Below are positions 27,504 through 36,265 of a stretch of 64,000 nt of DNA, one piece after another. The translations under genes and the position numbers were made by a program. Origin of the DNA: Desulfoscipio geothermicus (lineage in GTDB: Bacteria; Bacillota; Desulfotomaculia; Desulfotomaculales; Desulfallaceae); contig JAENZP010000012.1 in NCBI GenBank assembly GCA_016841205.1, positions 50,106 through 114,105 on the forward strand, given 5' to 3'. How positions within the stretch are numbered: the stretch's first letter is position 1; each line of letters begins with the position of its first letter. The notes below the pieces were generated by a model. That model was not told where the DNA came from. It did no database searches and saw only the letters and a program-made list of their open reading frames with translations.

Positions 27504-28287
27504 TTGCTCGCCCCCGATTTGCTTGCCCTGTGGGCTGTTCCCTTAAAAAATAGGTGCCAAACATATCCGGCAATTTGGACTCTTGGAAGTGATAGTTTTT
27601 TCACCATCACTATAAAGAATCGATAAAAGCTTTTTACAAAACATAAAAACCTAACGTCAATCGCAGCTCATCCTAAAATATATTCAAATAAATTATAGCA
27701 CTATAGTATTAATCTTGCTATTAACACTACCACCTTGTTCTAACTTTGGAGTTATGTACATTCCCCAATGTAAGGTTGGATATTGATAAATATACACTCG
27801 GCTTTTTTTATTAAACAATTAGTTTAGCATCCATGAATTTAGAACTTGTCTTTGACCTCCGTCAAGTAAAACCGACCTTGTTGGTCTGTTGTGCGATCGC
27901 TAAACTGTCCGATAAAGAGCAGTCTAAGATATTGTCAATTATTTGCAATAGTAACTCACATATTTATGCTATGACATCTGGCATTTATTGGTGATAGGTC
28001 AGCCTTTTATTTGCGCAATGCTAATTACAGACTCCTGTCCAGTGCCGAAGCATCGGAGGTTGATCAAATCAAATAACCGAATCTTTCTTTATACAATTTA
28101 GTAATATGTAAATGGTTTGATTCCACCATAACCGGTTAAGCTATTAATGGCTCTTTCTCGCCAGGGGGATAGGCTCTGGTGGGGCAAAAACCTGAGCTTC
28201 CGGCGGGGTTCTGCCGGGGATAGCAGGGGCAGCCTTACGAGTTGCACATTATCCTTTACCTGCTATCCTTGAGGAGAACAAAGCGAT
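27504..28287. other. 780-bp gap with a GC-rich structured patch at 28160-28268
   Basis: Mostly AT-rich with no convincing gene. From 28160 to 28268 the composition turns GC-rich and three inverted repeats lie in tandem: CGCCAG/CTGGTG (28160-28165, 28177-28182), CGGC/GCCG (28201-28204, 28213-28216) and a perfect 10-bp GGATAGCAGG/CCTGCTATCC (28218-28227, 28259-28268). This could be a structured RNA on either strand, or remains of a gene. Confidence 0.35.
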
Positions 28288-28323
28288 AAAAAAGCCCTTG
28301 CGGATGGCACCGCAAAGGCTTTT
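28288..28323 (-). terminator. Terminator after the mvhD-ferredoxin gene
   Basis: Minus-strand hairpin with arms AAAAGCC.TTGCGG type (28323-28310 against 28303-28290), loop of six, then six T. Only one mismatch in 14 pairs. It ends the hdrA-mvhD transcript. Confidence 0.9.
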
Positions 28324-28334
28324 CAGTAAGTCAT

Positions 28335-29186
28335 TTAATTTACTGCCTGTTCTTTGCTTTTCCTGACCACAGTTCTTTCTCCTTCCGGAACAGGCGGAGG
28401 AACAGGCACACCAGCGGCAAGTTTCGTCGCCGCAGCAAATCGAGGAGGGCAGACTTCAAAACAGGTTCCGCATTTAATGCATTTATCCTGGTCGATTATA
28501 TGAATCTGGCCTTTGGCGCTGATAATCGCACCGGCAGGGCATCTCCTCGCGCAAGTCATACAGGCTTGGCACTTAGCCGGATCAATATAGTACGAAACTA
28601 CCTCATTCAATAACTTATCTACCTCATCAAGGGTGAAAAGCGTATTATGATCTTCATCGTGCTCAATCTTACGCACTACCAGCTTATCTTTTTTCGTTAC
28701 CTTAATGTAAGGGATTAACTTATAAACCCTTTCCAAGATAGCCTTTAATTCATTTTCGTCTAATCCTTCCCCTTTGCCAAGCGGTCCAAAACTTTCAACT
28801 TGCCCGAGAAATTCATTCATAATATTGGCGTAACGGATACCTTCACCGGCAGATACCCATTCAATCCTTAATCTTTGCGGGTTCACCCCGATATGCTCCA
28901 GTATTTTTTTGCTTAGTTGAACCATGTTTAAGGCATCGTAATTTCCTTCAGTGATATAATGACAGTCGCTAAGATGGCAACCACCAACAAATACTCCATC
29001 TGCTCCATTGAGAAAGGCCCGAAATAAGTGTTTCATATCGACCCGGCCGGAGCACATCACCCTGACAATATTCAAATAAGGCGGGTATTGAAAACGGGAA
29101 ACCCCAGCCAGGTCTGCGCCTCCGTAGCAGCACCAGTTGCATATAATACCCACCATTTTTGGTTTAAATTGGCCTTCACTACTCAT
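28335..29186 (-). CDS. MvhD-type iron-sulfur protein with C-terminal 2[4Fe-4S] ferredoxin domain
   Basis: 283 residues. About 1-135 is the MvhD (hydrogenase delta subunit/FlpD) domain with ICNWCCYGGADLAGVSR, VMCSGRVD and GGCHLSDCHY, whose Cys bind a [2Fe-2S] cluster. About 205-262 is a bacterial ferredoxin with two motifs, CQACMTCARRCP and CIKCGTCFEVCP. MvhD proteins pass electrons between a donor (hydrogenase, formate dehydrogenase or NAD(P)H oxidoreductase) and HdrA; the added ferredoxin domain may take electrons on to another partner. It follows hdrA by 37 bp, with AGGAGTGAG before its ATG. Confidence 0.92.
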   Translation of the reverse strand: MSSEGQFKPKMVGIICNWCCYGGADLAGVSRFQYPPYLNIVRVMCSGRVDMKHLFRAFLNGADGVFVGGCHLSDCHYITEGNYDALNMVQLSKKILEHIGVNPQRLRIEWVSAGEGIRYANIMNEFLGQVESFGPLGKGEGLDENELKAILERVYKLIPYIKVTKKDKLVVRKIEHDEDHNTLFTLDEVDKLLNEVVSYYIDPAKCQACMTCARRCPAGAIISAKGQIHIIDQDKCIKCGTCFEVCPPRFAAATKLAAGVPVPPPVPEGERTVVRKSKEQAVN

Positions 29187-29223
29187 TGTTATCTCACTCC
29201 TAAGAAAGTAATAAATGATGTGC

Positions 29224-32200
29224 TCATGCCCGGATTTCTTCTAGATTTAAAAAGCACGCGTCAATTTGACTTATGAGCTGTTCCTCAGTATAATGCTTTA
29301 GGTTAATAGCACCTGTTGGGCACTTGGCATTGCAGAGACCGTCTCCTTTACAGAGAACCGTGTTCACTTCAGCCCTTTTGCTCTTTTGATTTAACGATAT
29401 AGCGCCATACGTACAAGCCGAGACACATTCTCCGCATCCCATACACCTGCTCTCATCCACCTCGCAAACAGAGCCGGAGGCGATGACCGTATCATTCGAA
29501 AGCAGTGTTAATACCCGACCGGCAGCTCCAAAAGCCTGGCTGATCGTTTCCGACAAAAGCTTGGGATAGTGAGCAAACCCACACAGATATATGCCTTCCG
29601 CTCCAAAGTCAACAGGTCTTAGCTTGACATGGGCTTCCTGGAAAAATTCATCCGGGCTCAAGGCCACTTTGAATAATTGAGTAATTTCCTTTCTTCCTTC
29701 AGAGGGGATAACAGCGGCAGCTAAAACAACTATACTAGCATCTATTTCAAGAGTCTTATCTAAAACAGGATCGGGCAAGACGACTTTTAAGACAGGGCGG
29801 CCATCATCATCCTCACTCGCTTCCACTTGCGGCTTAAAATCAGGCTCATAGCGGATGAACTTAACCTCTTTATCTGCCGCTTCCCGGTAATAATCCTCTT
29901 TAAACCCATACGTTCTGATATCCCTGTAAAGGATGTATATTTCCATTTCGGGGTTTATTTCTTTTAAGGTCAGAGCGTTCTTGATGGACTCTTGGCAGCA
30001 TATCCGGCTGCAGTAATTCCTATCTTCGTTTCTGCAACCTACACATTGGATCATCACGATACTTTGAGCATTGACTACCTTTTCGTTTCCTTCGGCTACT
30101 TTCTCCTCCAACTCCAGGTGAGTCAGCACCCGGTCATCTTCGCCATAAAGATATTCGGTAGGTTGATATACTTCGGCGCCGGTAGCAATGACAATTGCTC
30201 CGTGTTTGATCTCGGTAACCCTTCCTTCGGACTGCACCTTGGTCACGAAATTTCCTACATAACCACCAGCATCTTCGAAAGTGGCGCCGGTAAATACATG
30301 CACCAAGGGATGCTGGTAAACCTTGAGTATAAGATCATGCAAAAAAGCTTGGACATCCAGCCCTTCCAGGGTATAATGAAGTTTACGCGCGATTCCGCCC
30401 AATTCTTGTTCCTTTTCAATCAGGTAAACATGATGGCCCTGTTTGGCTATGGAGAGAGCACTGGTCATGCCGGCTATGCCTCCGCCGACTACTAAAGCCT
30501 TTTTGTTAACAGGCAGATCAAATTCCTGCAGGGGTTGCAAGAGGCGAGCACGGGCAACGGACATCCGAATTGATTTCTGGGCCTTTTGAGTGGCCGCTTC
30601 CTTTTCTTTGGAGTGCACCCATGAGCAATGTTCCCTAATATTAGAAAATTCAAAGTAATACTGATTAATCCCGGCTTCCCGCAGGGTGTCACGGAATAAC
30701 GGCTCATGGGTCCGAGGGGTACAGGCGGCGACAATTACCCGGTTGAGTCCTCTTTCCTTAATGTCTTTGGCTAACATAGCGGCGGCTTCAGTAGAACATA
30801 TAAAAAGGCTTTCCTCTGCGTGAACTACATTGGGTAAAGTCAAAGAATATTGAACTGTGGCAGGAACATCCACAATTCGTCCGATATTAGCTCCACAATG
30901 GCACACATAGACACCAACCTTTGGTTCCTCTTGCGAAACATCCCTTTCTTGTGGGTATACTCTTTCCTTAGCCAGGTTCCCTCGCCGGTAGTCCAGGAGT
31001 TCACCACACTGGGAACCGGCCCCGCTGGCTGTCAAAACCGACTCGGGGATATCTATGGGACCCTGGAAGGCTCCGCTGATAAAAATTCCCGAGCGAGTGG
31101 TCTCCATAGGATTAATCGGATTGGTTTTGCAGAAGCCGTGCTCATTGAGCTCAATGCCGAACTTATCTGCCAGGCCTCTGTTATCAGTAGGCGGGTTCAG
31201 GCCAACAGATAATACCACCATATCGAATTCTTCTTCTTTTACTCCATCATCGAAAGTAGAATACCTTACTTTAACATTCTTAGTTTCCGGGTCTTCTCTC
31301 ACTATTGATGCGTAGCCTCTGATAAATTTAATGCCGGGAAGTTTCTCCGTTCTTTGGTAAAATCGTTCGAAATCCTTACCATATGAACGAATATCATTAT
31401 GAAATATAGTACACGTGGCATCGGCGTCATGGTCTTTGGTCAGAATTACCTGTTTCTGAGTATAAGTACAGCATACGGCTGAACAATAGCTGTTACCGCC
31501 GGGAAGAACCTGTCTGGAACCTATGCAGTGCAACCAGGCTATTTTATGAGGATGCTTCCTGTCGGAAGCACGCAGTATCTCACCTTCGTATGGCCCGGTG
31601 GCGCATAATAACCGTTCATAGTCCATACTGGTGACAACGTTCACAAACTCCCCGTAGTGATATTCCCCTCTCAACTTTGGATCATATGGTTCATAACCTG
31701 GAGACAAAATTACCGCTCCTACTCTTACACCTATCTTCTCCGGCGTTTTATTGAAATCGATTGCTTTAGAATTACAGACTCCTTCGCATATCCGGCATTT
31801 ACTCTCTTTGAGGTACAAACAACTATCATCAATATATGGTTTAAGGGGAATTGCTTGCGCAAAATATATATGAATTGCTTTATTCTTCGATATTCCCTGG
31901 TTAAATTGGTCAGGATACACGACAGGACAATATTCTACACAAGTAGTACACCCAGTGCATTTGGTCTCTTCAATATATCTGGCCTTTTTAACCAGGGTTA
32001 CCTTAAAGTCTCCGGCTTGCCCTTCGACCCTGTCTACCTCAGTATAGGTCATTAATTCTATGTTCGGATGCCTGTTACATTCAACAAACTTGGGAGATTC
32101 AATACACATGGAGCAGTCATTAGTAGGGAAGGTCTTATCAAGCTGGGACATGTGGCCGCCAATAGTCGGCGCTTTGTCCACCAGGTAAACCTTAAATCCC

Positions 32201-32322
32201 GCCGTGCCAAGATCCAGCGCGGCTTGAATACCGCTGATCCCTCCACCGACAATCATAACATCGCCAAAGTTATTGTCTGCAAATTTATTACTAAACAGTT
32301 TTATAATTTGCTCTTTTTCCAT
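29224..32322 (-). CDS. hdrA: HdrA-like flavoprotein, double-module form (1032 residues)
   Basis: Heterodisulfide-reductase A-type iron-sulfur flavoprotein. Order: FAD site 1 (VMIVGGGISGIQAALDLG, about 22-40) with the FPTNDCSMC cluster region; [4Fe-4S] motifs CTGCTTCVEYCP and CRICEGVC; an MvhD-independent middle part with CHCGANIGRIVDV; FAD site 2 (ALVVGGGIAGMTSALSIA, about 610); VGCRNEDRNYCSRICC; and C-terminal ferredoxin motifs CMGCGECVSACTYGAI and CKGDGLCNAKCPTGAI. Classical HdrA has about 650 residues and one FAD module, so this is the long, duplicated type. It probably channels or bifurcates electrons with the MvhD encoded next. No hdrB or hdrC is in the window. Confidence 0.9.
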   Translation of the reverse strand: MEKEQIIKLFSNKFADNNFGDVMIVGGGISGIQAALDLGTAGFKVYLVDKAPTIGGHMSQLDKTFPTNDCSMCIESPKFVECNRHPNIELMTYTEVDRVEGQAGDFKVTLVKKARYIEETKCTGCTTCVEYCPVVYPDQFNQGISKNKAIHIYFAQAIPLKPYIDDSCLYLKESKCRICEGVCNSKAIDFNKTPEKIGVRVGAVILSPGYEPYDPKLRGEYHYGEFVNVVTSMDYERLLCATGPYEGEILRASDRKHPHKIAWLHCIGSRQVLPGGNSYCSAVCCTYTQKQVILTKDHDADATCTIFHNDIRSYGKDFERFYQRTEKLPGIKFIRGYASIVREDPETKNVKVRYSTFDDGVKEEEFDMVVLSVGLNPPTDNRGLADKFGIELNEHGFCKTNPINPMETTRSGIFISGAFQGPIDIPESVLTASGAGSQCGELLDYRRGNLAKERVYPQERDVSQEEPKVGVYVCHCGANIGRIVDVPATVQYSLTLPNVVHAEESLFICSTEAAAMLAKDIKERGLNRVIVAACTPRTHEPLFRDTLREAGINQYYFEFSNIREHCSWVHSKEKEAATQKAQKSIRMSVARARLLQPLQEFDLPVNKKALVVGGGIAGMTSALSIAKQGHHVYLIEKEQELGGIARKLHYTLEGLDVQAFLHDLILKVYQHPLVHVFTGATFEDAGGYVGNFVTKVQSEGRVTEIKHGAIVIATGAEVYQPTEYLYGEDDRVLTHLELEEKVAEGNEKVVNAQSIVMIQCVGCRNEDRNYCSRICCQESIKNALTLKEINPEMEIYILYRDIRTYGFKEDYYREAADKEVKFIRYEPDFKPQVEASEDDDGRPVLKVVLPDPVLDKTLEIDASIVVLAAAVIPSEGRKEITQLFKVALSPDEFFQEAHVKLRPVDFGAEGIYLCGFAHYPKLLSETISQAFGAAGRVLTLLSNDTVIASGSVCEVDESRCMGCGECVSACTYGAISLNQKSKRAEVNTVLCKGDGLCNAKCPTGAINLKHYTEEQLISQIDACFLNLEEIRA

Positions 32323-32516
32323 CTAATCACCCCGTCTATTCCTTTTGAGATAGCTCTGAGTACATCTGCCATGCCGGCTCGGCCAACGCAGATGTGCATA
32401 AGCTTTGGGTAGGTTGTTAATCGTCGTTGTCTGGAAAATCCAGCTAAATGCACAACGCCGTCTACTCACCATTTACATCGTAATATTTTAGGCTTGAACT
32501 TATGTTTTACACTCAT
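32301..32516 (-). pseudogene. Degenerate mvhD 5' fragment in front of hdrA
   Basis: From an ATG at 32516 with a strong AGGAGGTGAG site, the frame reads FKPKILRCKW, then TGA (32468-32466), then VDGVVHLAGFSR and a GRAGMADVLRAISKGIDGV region. This lines up without gaps with the first 65 residues of MvhD (FKPK...CNWCCYGGADLAGVSR...GRVDM). The TGA falls on the first Cys of the conserved Cys pair. The rest of mvhD is absent; the frame runs into the hdrA start in another phase. Either a decayed duplicate or an expressed 16-residue leader peptide. Confidence 0.65.
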
Positions 32517-32891
32517 GCTTATCTCACCTCCTCTCAGTAATCCGGCTTTCGCTAATTAGAGAAGTTTAAAGGACCCGCGGCAGCCATACGCCCGCTAATC
32601 ATTTTTAATATAAGCTTGGCATACCCCGAGATAAACGAAGACTACCATTACTGTTCAATTCCATAATTGTAAATTATTTTTACACTTTACACTTTACATC
32701 TACATTCAAGAAAAACTACAAGTTCCCTTTATGGCGGCAATCAAAAGTATTTATAATTATCTGTAATGGAATAAAAAGTATTTGTTAGTAGTATTCATAA
32801 AGAGAAATTTTGCAGTGACTATTGCCAAGCGTTGGAGATTAAATGCAGAATAATAAGGAAACAGTGATGATAATGTCGGAAAGTGCTGGAT
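32517..32891. other. Upstream region of hdrA
   Basis: 375 bp of AT-rich sequence holding the presumed hdrA promoter. I see no confident -35/-10 pair and no gene. Confidence 0.4.
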
Positions 32892-32943
32892 AATTATTGA
32901 AGAGCTCTGGAAACTGGGAATTTTCCAGAGCTCTTCAATAATT
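32892..32943 (-). terminator. Perfect 22-bp inverted repeat after the MvhD-HTH gene
   Basis: 32892-32913 and 32922-32943 are exact reverse complements (core GAAGAGCTCTGGAAA), loop of eight. It starts 46 bp after the stop of the 32990 gene. There is no T-run, so it could be a symmetric terminator-like structure, an mRNA 3' stabiliser or a palindromic repeat element. Confidence 0.6.
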
Positions 32944-32989
32944 CACTGATATTTACAACATTCCAGATTAACTATTGCCTGTTTTCACT

Positions 32990-33751
32990 TTACGCAATAG
33001 CAAAGCGTTTCTGATCTGCATCGTACCTGATTAATCCCTGACTTGCTGAACTTATCAGGTGTCTTGATATTTCAGACGGAGTAAAGCCCAAGATATTAGC
33101 CATCTCGCCGGTGGAAAGAGATTTTTCTCTCAGAAGCATCATAATTTCGCTTAAGGCTATTTTGTCTGCAATTAATTCACGAAATAGCCTGTCACATTCC
33201 ACACTGGCATAGTATTCTTTATATTCTTGCTCTGTATCCCTGCGCACATGCAACCGTTCATTTTGCACTACCCTAAAATAGGGAATCAGCCTTGTCACTG
33301 CTTCAAGTTTTAACTTTAAATCACTATCTTCCATGCCTTCACTTTTACCTAACGGTCCCAACTCCGTCACCTGCTCGGCAAACTCATTCATAATACTGGC
33401 GAAACGAATTCCTTCACCGGCAGATACCCATTCAAGTCTTAATCTTGCCGGGTTAACCCCTATATTAGCCAGTATTTTTTTAGTTAGCTCCACCATGTTT
33501 ATGGCATCGTGATTGCCATGCGTAACGTAATGGCAGTCACCAAGATGACAACCGCCTATAAACATCCCGTCCGTTCCGTTTGCTAAAGCCCGGAGAATAA
33601 ATGACATGTCGACTCTGCCGGAGCACATCACTCTGATAAGCCTTATATATGGGGGGTATTGAAAACGGGAAACGCCGGCCAGATCCGCGCCCCCGTAACA
33701 GCACCAATTGCATACAATACCTAGCATCCTTGGTTTAAATTCTGTAGCCAT
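32990..33751 (-). CDS. MvhD-type iron-sulfur protein fused to a C-terminal winged helix-turn-helix
   Basis: 253 residues. The first 135 or so are a canonical MvhD domain with all Cys (IVCNWCCYGGADLAGVSR, VMCSGRVDM, GGCHLGDCHY), close to the one at 28335. In place of a ferredoxin the last 60 residues (MMLLREKSLSTGEMANILGF, TPSEISRHLISSASQGL) read as an ArsR-like winged helix with no extra Cys. The protein could be a redox-sensing regulator built from an electron-transfer domain, or an electron carrier with a protein-interaction domain. AAGGAGTGAC precedes the ATG. Single gene upstream of hdrA and on the same strand. Confidence 0.85.
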   Translation of the reverse strand: MATEFKPRMLGIVCNWCCYGGADLAGVSRFQYPPYIRLIRVMCSGRVDMSFILRALANGTDGMFIGGCHLGDCHYVTHGNHDAINMVELTKKILANIGVNPARLRLEWVSAGEGIRFASIMNEFAEQVTELGPLGKSEGMEDSDLKLKLEAVTRLIPYFRVVQNERLHVRRDTEQEYKEYYASVECDRLFRELIADKIALSEIMMLLREKSLSTGEMANILGFTPSEISRHLISSASQGLIRYDADQKRFAIA

Positions 33752-33784
33752 GCTTATGTCACTCCTTAATTCATTATCTGATTC

Positions 33785-34018
33785 CTATAAATCTGCAAAA
33801 AGCTCAAGAGCTTTCTCCGTTCCCTGGTAAAATCGTTCGCCATCTTGCCATAGGTGGTTTATCCATGCTAAGAAAGCTCTAATTAGATATGCCATGCAGA
33901 CTCTGCCAATACACTTGCGCGTAAACTTTGTATAAGACGCATCTTGATGTCTGGTAAATCCAGCTAGTCCAGCGGCGCTTCATGCTCACAAATTGCATAC
34001 AGCACTTTTTGTAATCAT
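33785..34018 (-). pseudogene. Degenerate mvhD-hdrA chimeric frame
   Basis: From an ATG at 34018 with AAGGAGGTGAGA upstream, the frame reads AVCNL, TGA, A, TGA, SAAGLAGFTR, then a GRVCMAYLIRAF region like MvhD, and then GERFYQGTEKALEL, which matches an internal HdrA stretch (FERFYQRTEKLPGI). At the DNA level 33812-33839 matches hdrA bases 31342-31369 at 26 of 28 positions. Apart from the two TGA codons, it is open for 77 codons. A rearranged relic of an mvhD-hdrA duplication is the simplest reading. Confidence 0.65.
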
Positions 34019-34394
34019 GGCGTATCTCACCTCCTTACACAGACCCCGGCACATAAAGCAATCGATCCAAGATAAACTAACACTGTCTTTATTGCTCAAT
34101 CACATACCTATGGCAATATTTCTATAATTTCAATAAAAAACGACAAGATTCCTTTATAAAAACTATAAATAATATTTATTAATATCAAAGATAGATTAAA
34201 AATATTTTTTAAGACTGGATACCGCTCAAGCCTTAGCCCATTTTCTTTGCAGGTTTTAATAATAAACTTGTAGAACATTACCCGTAAAAGACATAGAGAT
34301 CAAACACTATCCTAGGGAACCTGGCCACAAAGTGTGTTTTTTGGAAGGCGAGGCAAGGTGTGTTTAGCATGATAAATTTTGGGGGGTGCAGAAC
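34019..34394. other. Divergent intergenic region before the DUF362 gene
   Basis: 376 bp, AT-rich; holds the presumed promoters for the minus-strand relic/MvhD-HTH transcript and the plus-strand DUF362 gene. No gene or clear promoter hexamers identified. Confidence 0.4.
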
Positions 34395-35501
34395 ATGGAA
34401 AAATCAAAGGTATATTTTACCAATATGCACACAACGATAAATGAAAACCTACAACAGAAACTAAGCCGCCTCATAAAAACAGCAGAGATTAGCCAAATTG
34501 CTTTTACCAAAAAACATACAGCCATAAAAATGCATTTCGGGGAGCGGGGTAACCTGGCCTTCTTACGCCCTAATTTTGCCAAGACAGTAGTGGATACCAT
34601 AAGGGAGTTAGGCGGCAAACCGTTTCTGACCGATTGCAATACTTTATACGTAGGCGGTAGGAAGGATGCTCTTGACCACCTGGATACTGCTTACACCAAT
34701 GGTTTCTCTCCTTTTTCTACCGGCTGTCATGTGCTGATTGGCGATGGCTTGAAAGGTACCGATGAAGTGCTGGTCCCCGTTGTGGGCGGTGAATATGTGA
34801 AGGAGGCAAAAATCGGGCATGCTATCATGGATGCGGACGTGATTATCTCATTGACTCATTTCAAGGGGCATGAATTGACCGGTATTGGCGGTGCACTGAA
34901 AAATATTGGGATGGGCTGCGGCTCCCGCGCCGGTAAGATGGAGATGCACAGCAGTGGTAAACCTTATGTTTCCAAGAAAAAATGTGTTGGCTGCGGCATG
35001 TGTGCCAAAAACTGTGCTCACAATGCCATTACGCTGGCAGATCACAAGGCTTCCATTAACCACGATCAATGTACCGGCTGCGGGCGCTGTATCGGTATTT
35101 GCCCAATGGACGCTGTGCTACCCGGTTCGGAAGAGTCAAATGATATTTTAAATAAAAAAATTGCGGAATATAGCTGGGCGGTATTAAATGGGCGGCCAAG
35201 TTTTCATATTAGTCTGGTAGTTGATGTATCTCCCTTCTGCGACTGTCGTTCCGCAAACGATGTAGCCATTGTTCCGGATGTAGGTATGTTTGCATCTTTT
35301 GACCCGGTAGCGCTGGATGTTGCTTGTGTGGATGCCGTAAACCGCCAGCCTGTCATGCAAGGCAGTATTCTTGAGCAAAACGGGTGCGCGCATCATGATC
35401 ATTTCACTGATGTCAGCCCAGAGACCAACTGGCAGGTGGCCATTGACCATGCGGTCAAGCTGGGGCTGGGCAGCCGGGAATATGAATTAATTACAATTTA
35501 A
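34395..35501 (+). CDS. DUF362 protein with 2[4Fe-4S] ferredoxin domain
   Basis: About 368 residues. The DUF362 domain surrounds a ferredoxin insert at about 190-245 with CVGCGMCAKNCAHNAI and CTGCGRCIGICPMDAV. Blocks such as AIKMHFGERGNLAFLRP, GDGLKGTDEVLVPV and DADVIISLTHFKGHELTGIGGA are typical of this family of soluble iron-sulfur proteins of unknown function. ATG 34395 is preferred; an in-frame GTG nine bases earlier lies on the GGGGGG ribosome site. It probably serves as a redox carrier or enzyme in anaerobic metabolism and is followed by a methyltransferase gene 65 bp on. Confidence 0.88.
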   Translation: MEKSKVYFTNMHTTINENLQQKLSRLIKTAEISQIAFTKKHTAIKMHFGERGNLAFLRPNFAKTVVDTIRELGGKPFLTDCNTLYVGGRKDALDHLDTAYTNGFSPFSTGCHVLIGDGLKGTDEVLVPVVGGEYVKEAKIGHAIMDADVIISLTHFKGHELTGIGGALKNIGMGCGSRAGKMEMHSSGKPYVSKKKCVGCGMCAKNCAHNAITLADHKASINHDQCTGCGRCIGICPMDAVLPGSEESNDILNKKIAEYSWAVLNGRPSFHISLVVDVSPFCDCRSANDVAIVPDVGMFASFDPVALDVACVDAVNRQPVMQGSILEQNGCAHHDHFTDVSPETNWQVAIDHAVKLGLGSREYELITI

Positions 35502-35566
35502 CCATACCGAACAAAAATTTCCTTTCAAAAAAGTGATCGCAGAAGTGGTCGGGAAGGAGCAGGCCA

Positions 35567-36265
35567 GTGAAATTTGAATGGAATGACGATACGATTAGAT
35601 GGTATCAGGAGGCTAATGAATATACCGGCTTTTTTAAGCATGTCGCGGAGCTAATCGCCCCCAGACTGGCCGGTTATGCCACGCTGTGTGATATTGGCTG
35701 TGGCCTGGGGCTTCTGGATTTGGAGCTGTGTAACAGCATTGAACATATTACCTGCATTGATATCAGCCAGGAAGCCATTAACGCCTTGCAGAAAACTATA
35801 CATGATAGGAATATCACCAATATTGAAACCCGCACAATGGACTGCAGCGACATAAATGAAAATTGGGATGTGATTACCATAAGTTTTTTCGGGAGCAGTA
35901 ATCTGGAGGAATTTCTGCCTCGCTGTAAAAAGTTGTTTGCTGTTATAACCGGGAGCAATGCAACTGAGCTCACCCCTGAAAAATACAGTCCTTTCAAAAA
36001 ACACACCGTTTTTGAAATAGAACAGGCTCTGCAGCTAAAAGACATACCATATTCCCTAACTCAAGCCGCCTTTGAATTCGGGCAGCCTCTCGCTTCCAGG
36101 GAAGACGCCATAAGATTTGTGCAATCCCATTCTCCCGACATTAGCCCGGAAGACCTGGAAAATTTTTTGTCCGAACGGCTCGTAGAGACAGGCGAAGGGA
36201 GAGCACCTTTCTTCCTACCCCGCATGAAATCAATTGGGATTTTTGAGATTGAAGGCGGGTTATAA
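35567..36265 (+). CDS. SAM-dependent methyltransferase
   Basis: 232 residues. Motif I LCDIGCGLGLLDLEL, acidic motif ITCIDISQEAI, and NIETRTMDCSDI make it a class I methyltransferase. Start GTG 35567, seven bases after AAGGAG. The C-terminal half is not diagnostic. It follows the DUF362 gene in the same direction, probably as a two-gene unit; the substrate is unknown. Confidence 0.8.
   Translation: MKFEWNDDTIRWYQEANEYTGFFKHVAELIAPRLAGYATLCDIGCGLGLLDLELCNSIEHITCIDISQEAINALQKTIHDRNITNIETRTMDCSDINENWDVITISFFGSSNLEEFLPRCKKLFAVITGSNATELTPEKYSPFKKHTVFEIEQALQLKDIPYSLTQAAFEFGQPLASREDAIRFVQSHSPDISPEDLENFLSERLVETGEGRAPFFLPRMKSIGIFEIEGGL

Noticed and set aside
28140..28270. c-di-AMP (ydaO) or c-di-GMP riboswitch
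   Set aside because: A GGGGCAGCCTT stretch looked suggestive, but the other conserved blocks are missing and no plus-strand gene follows; the gene at 28335 is on the other strand and ends there.
28147..28275. 42-codon plus-strand frame over the GC-rich patch
   Set aside because: No ribosome site and a composition dictated by the inverted repeats.
32466..32468. In-frame TGA read as selenocysteine
   Set aside because: I saw no obvious bacterial SECIS hairpin right after it, and other conserved MvhD residues are lost, so decay is the default. Kept only as a finding to check.
32895..32943. Insertion-sequence terminal repeats
   Set aside because: The two arms lie only eight bases apart, so there is no room for an element between them.
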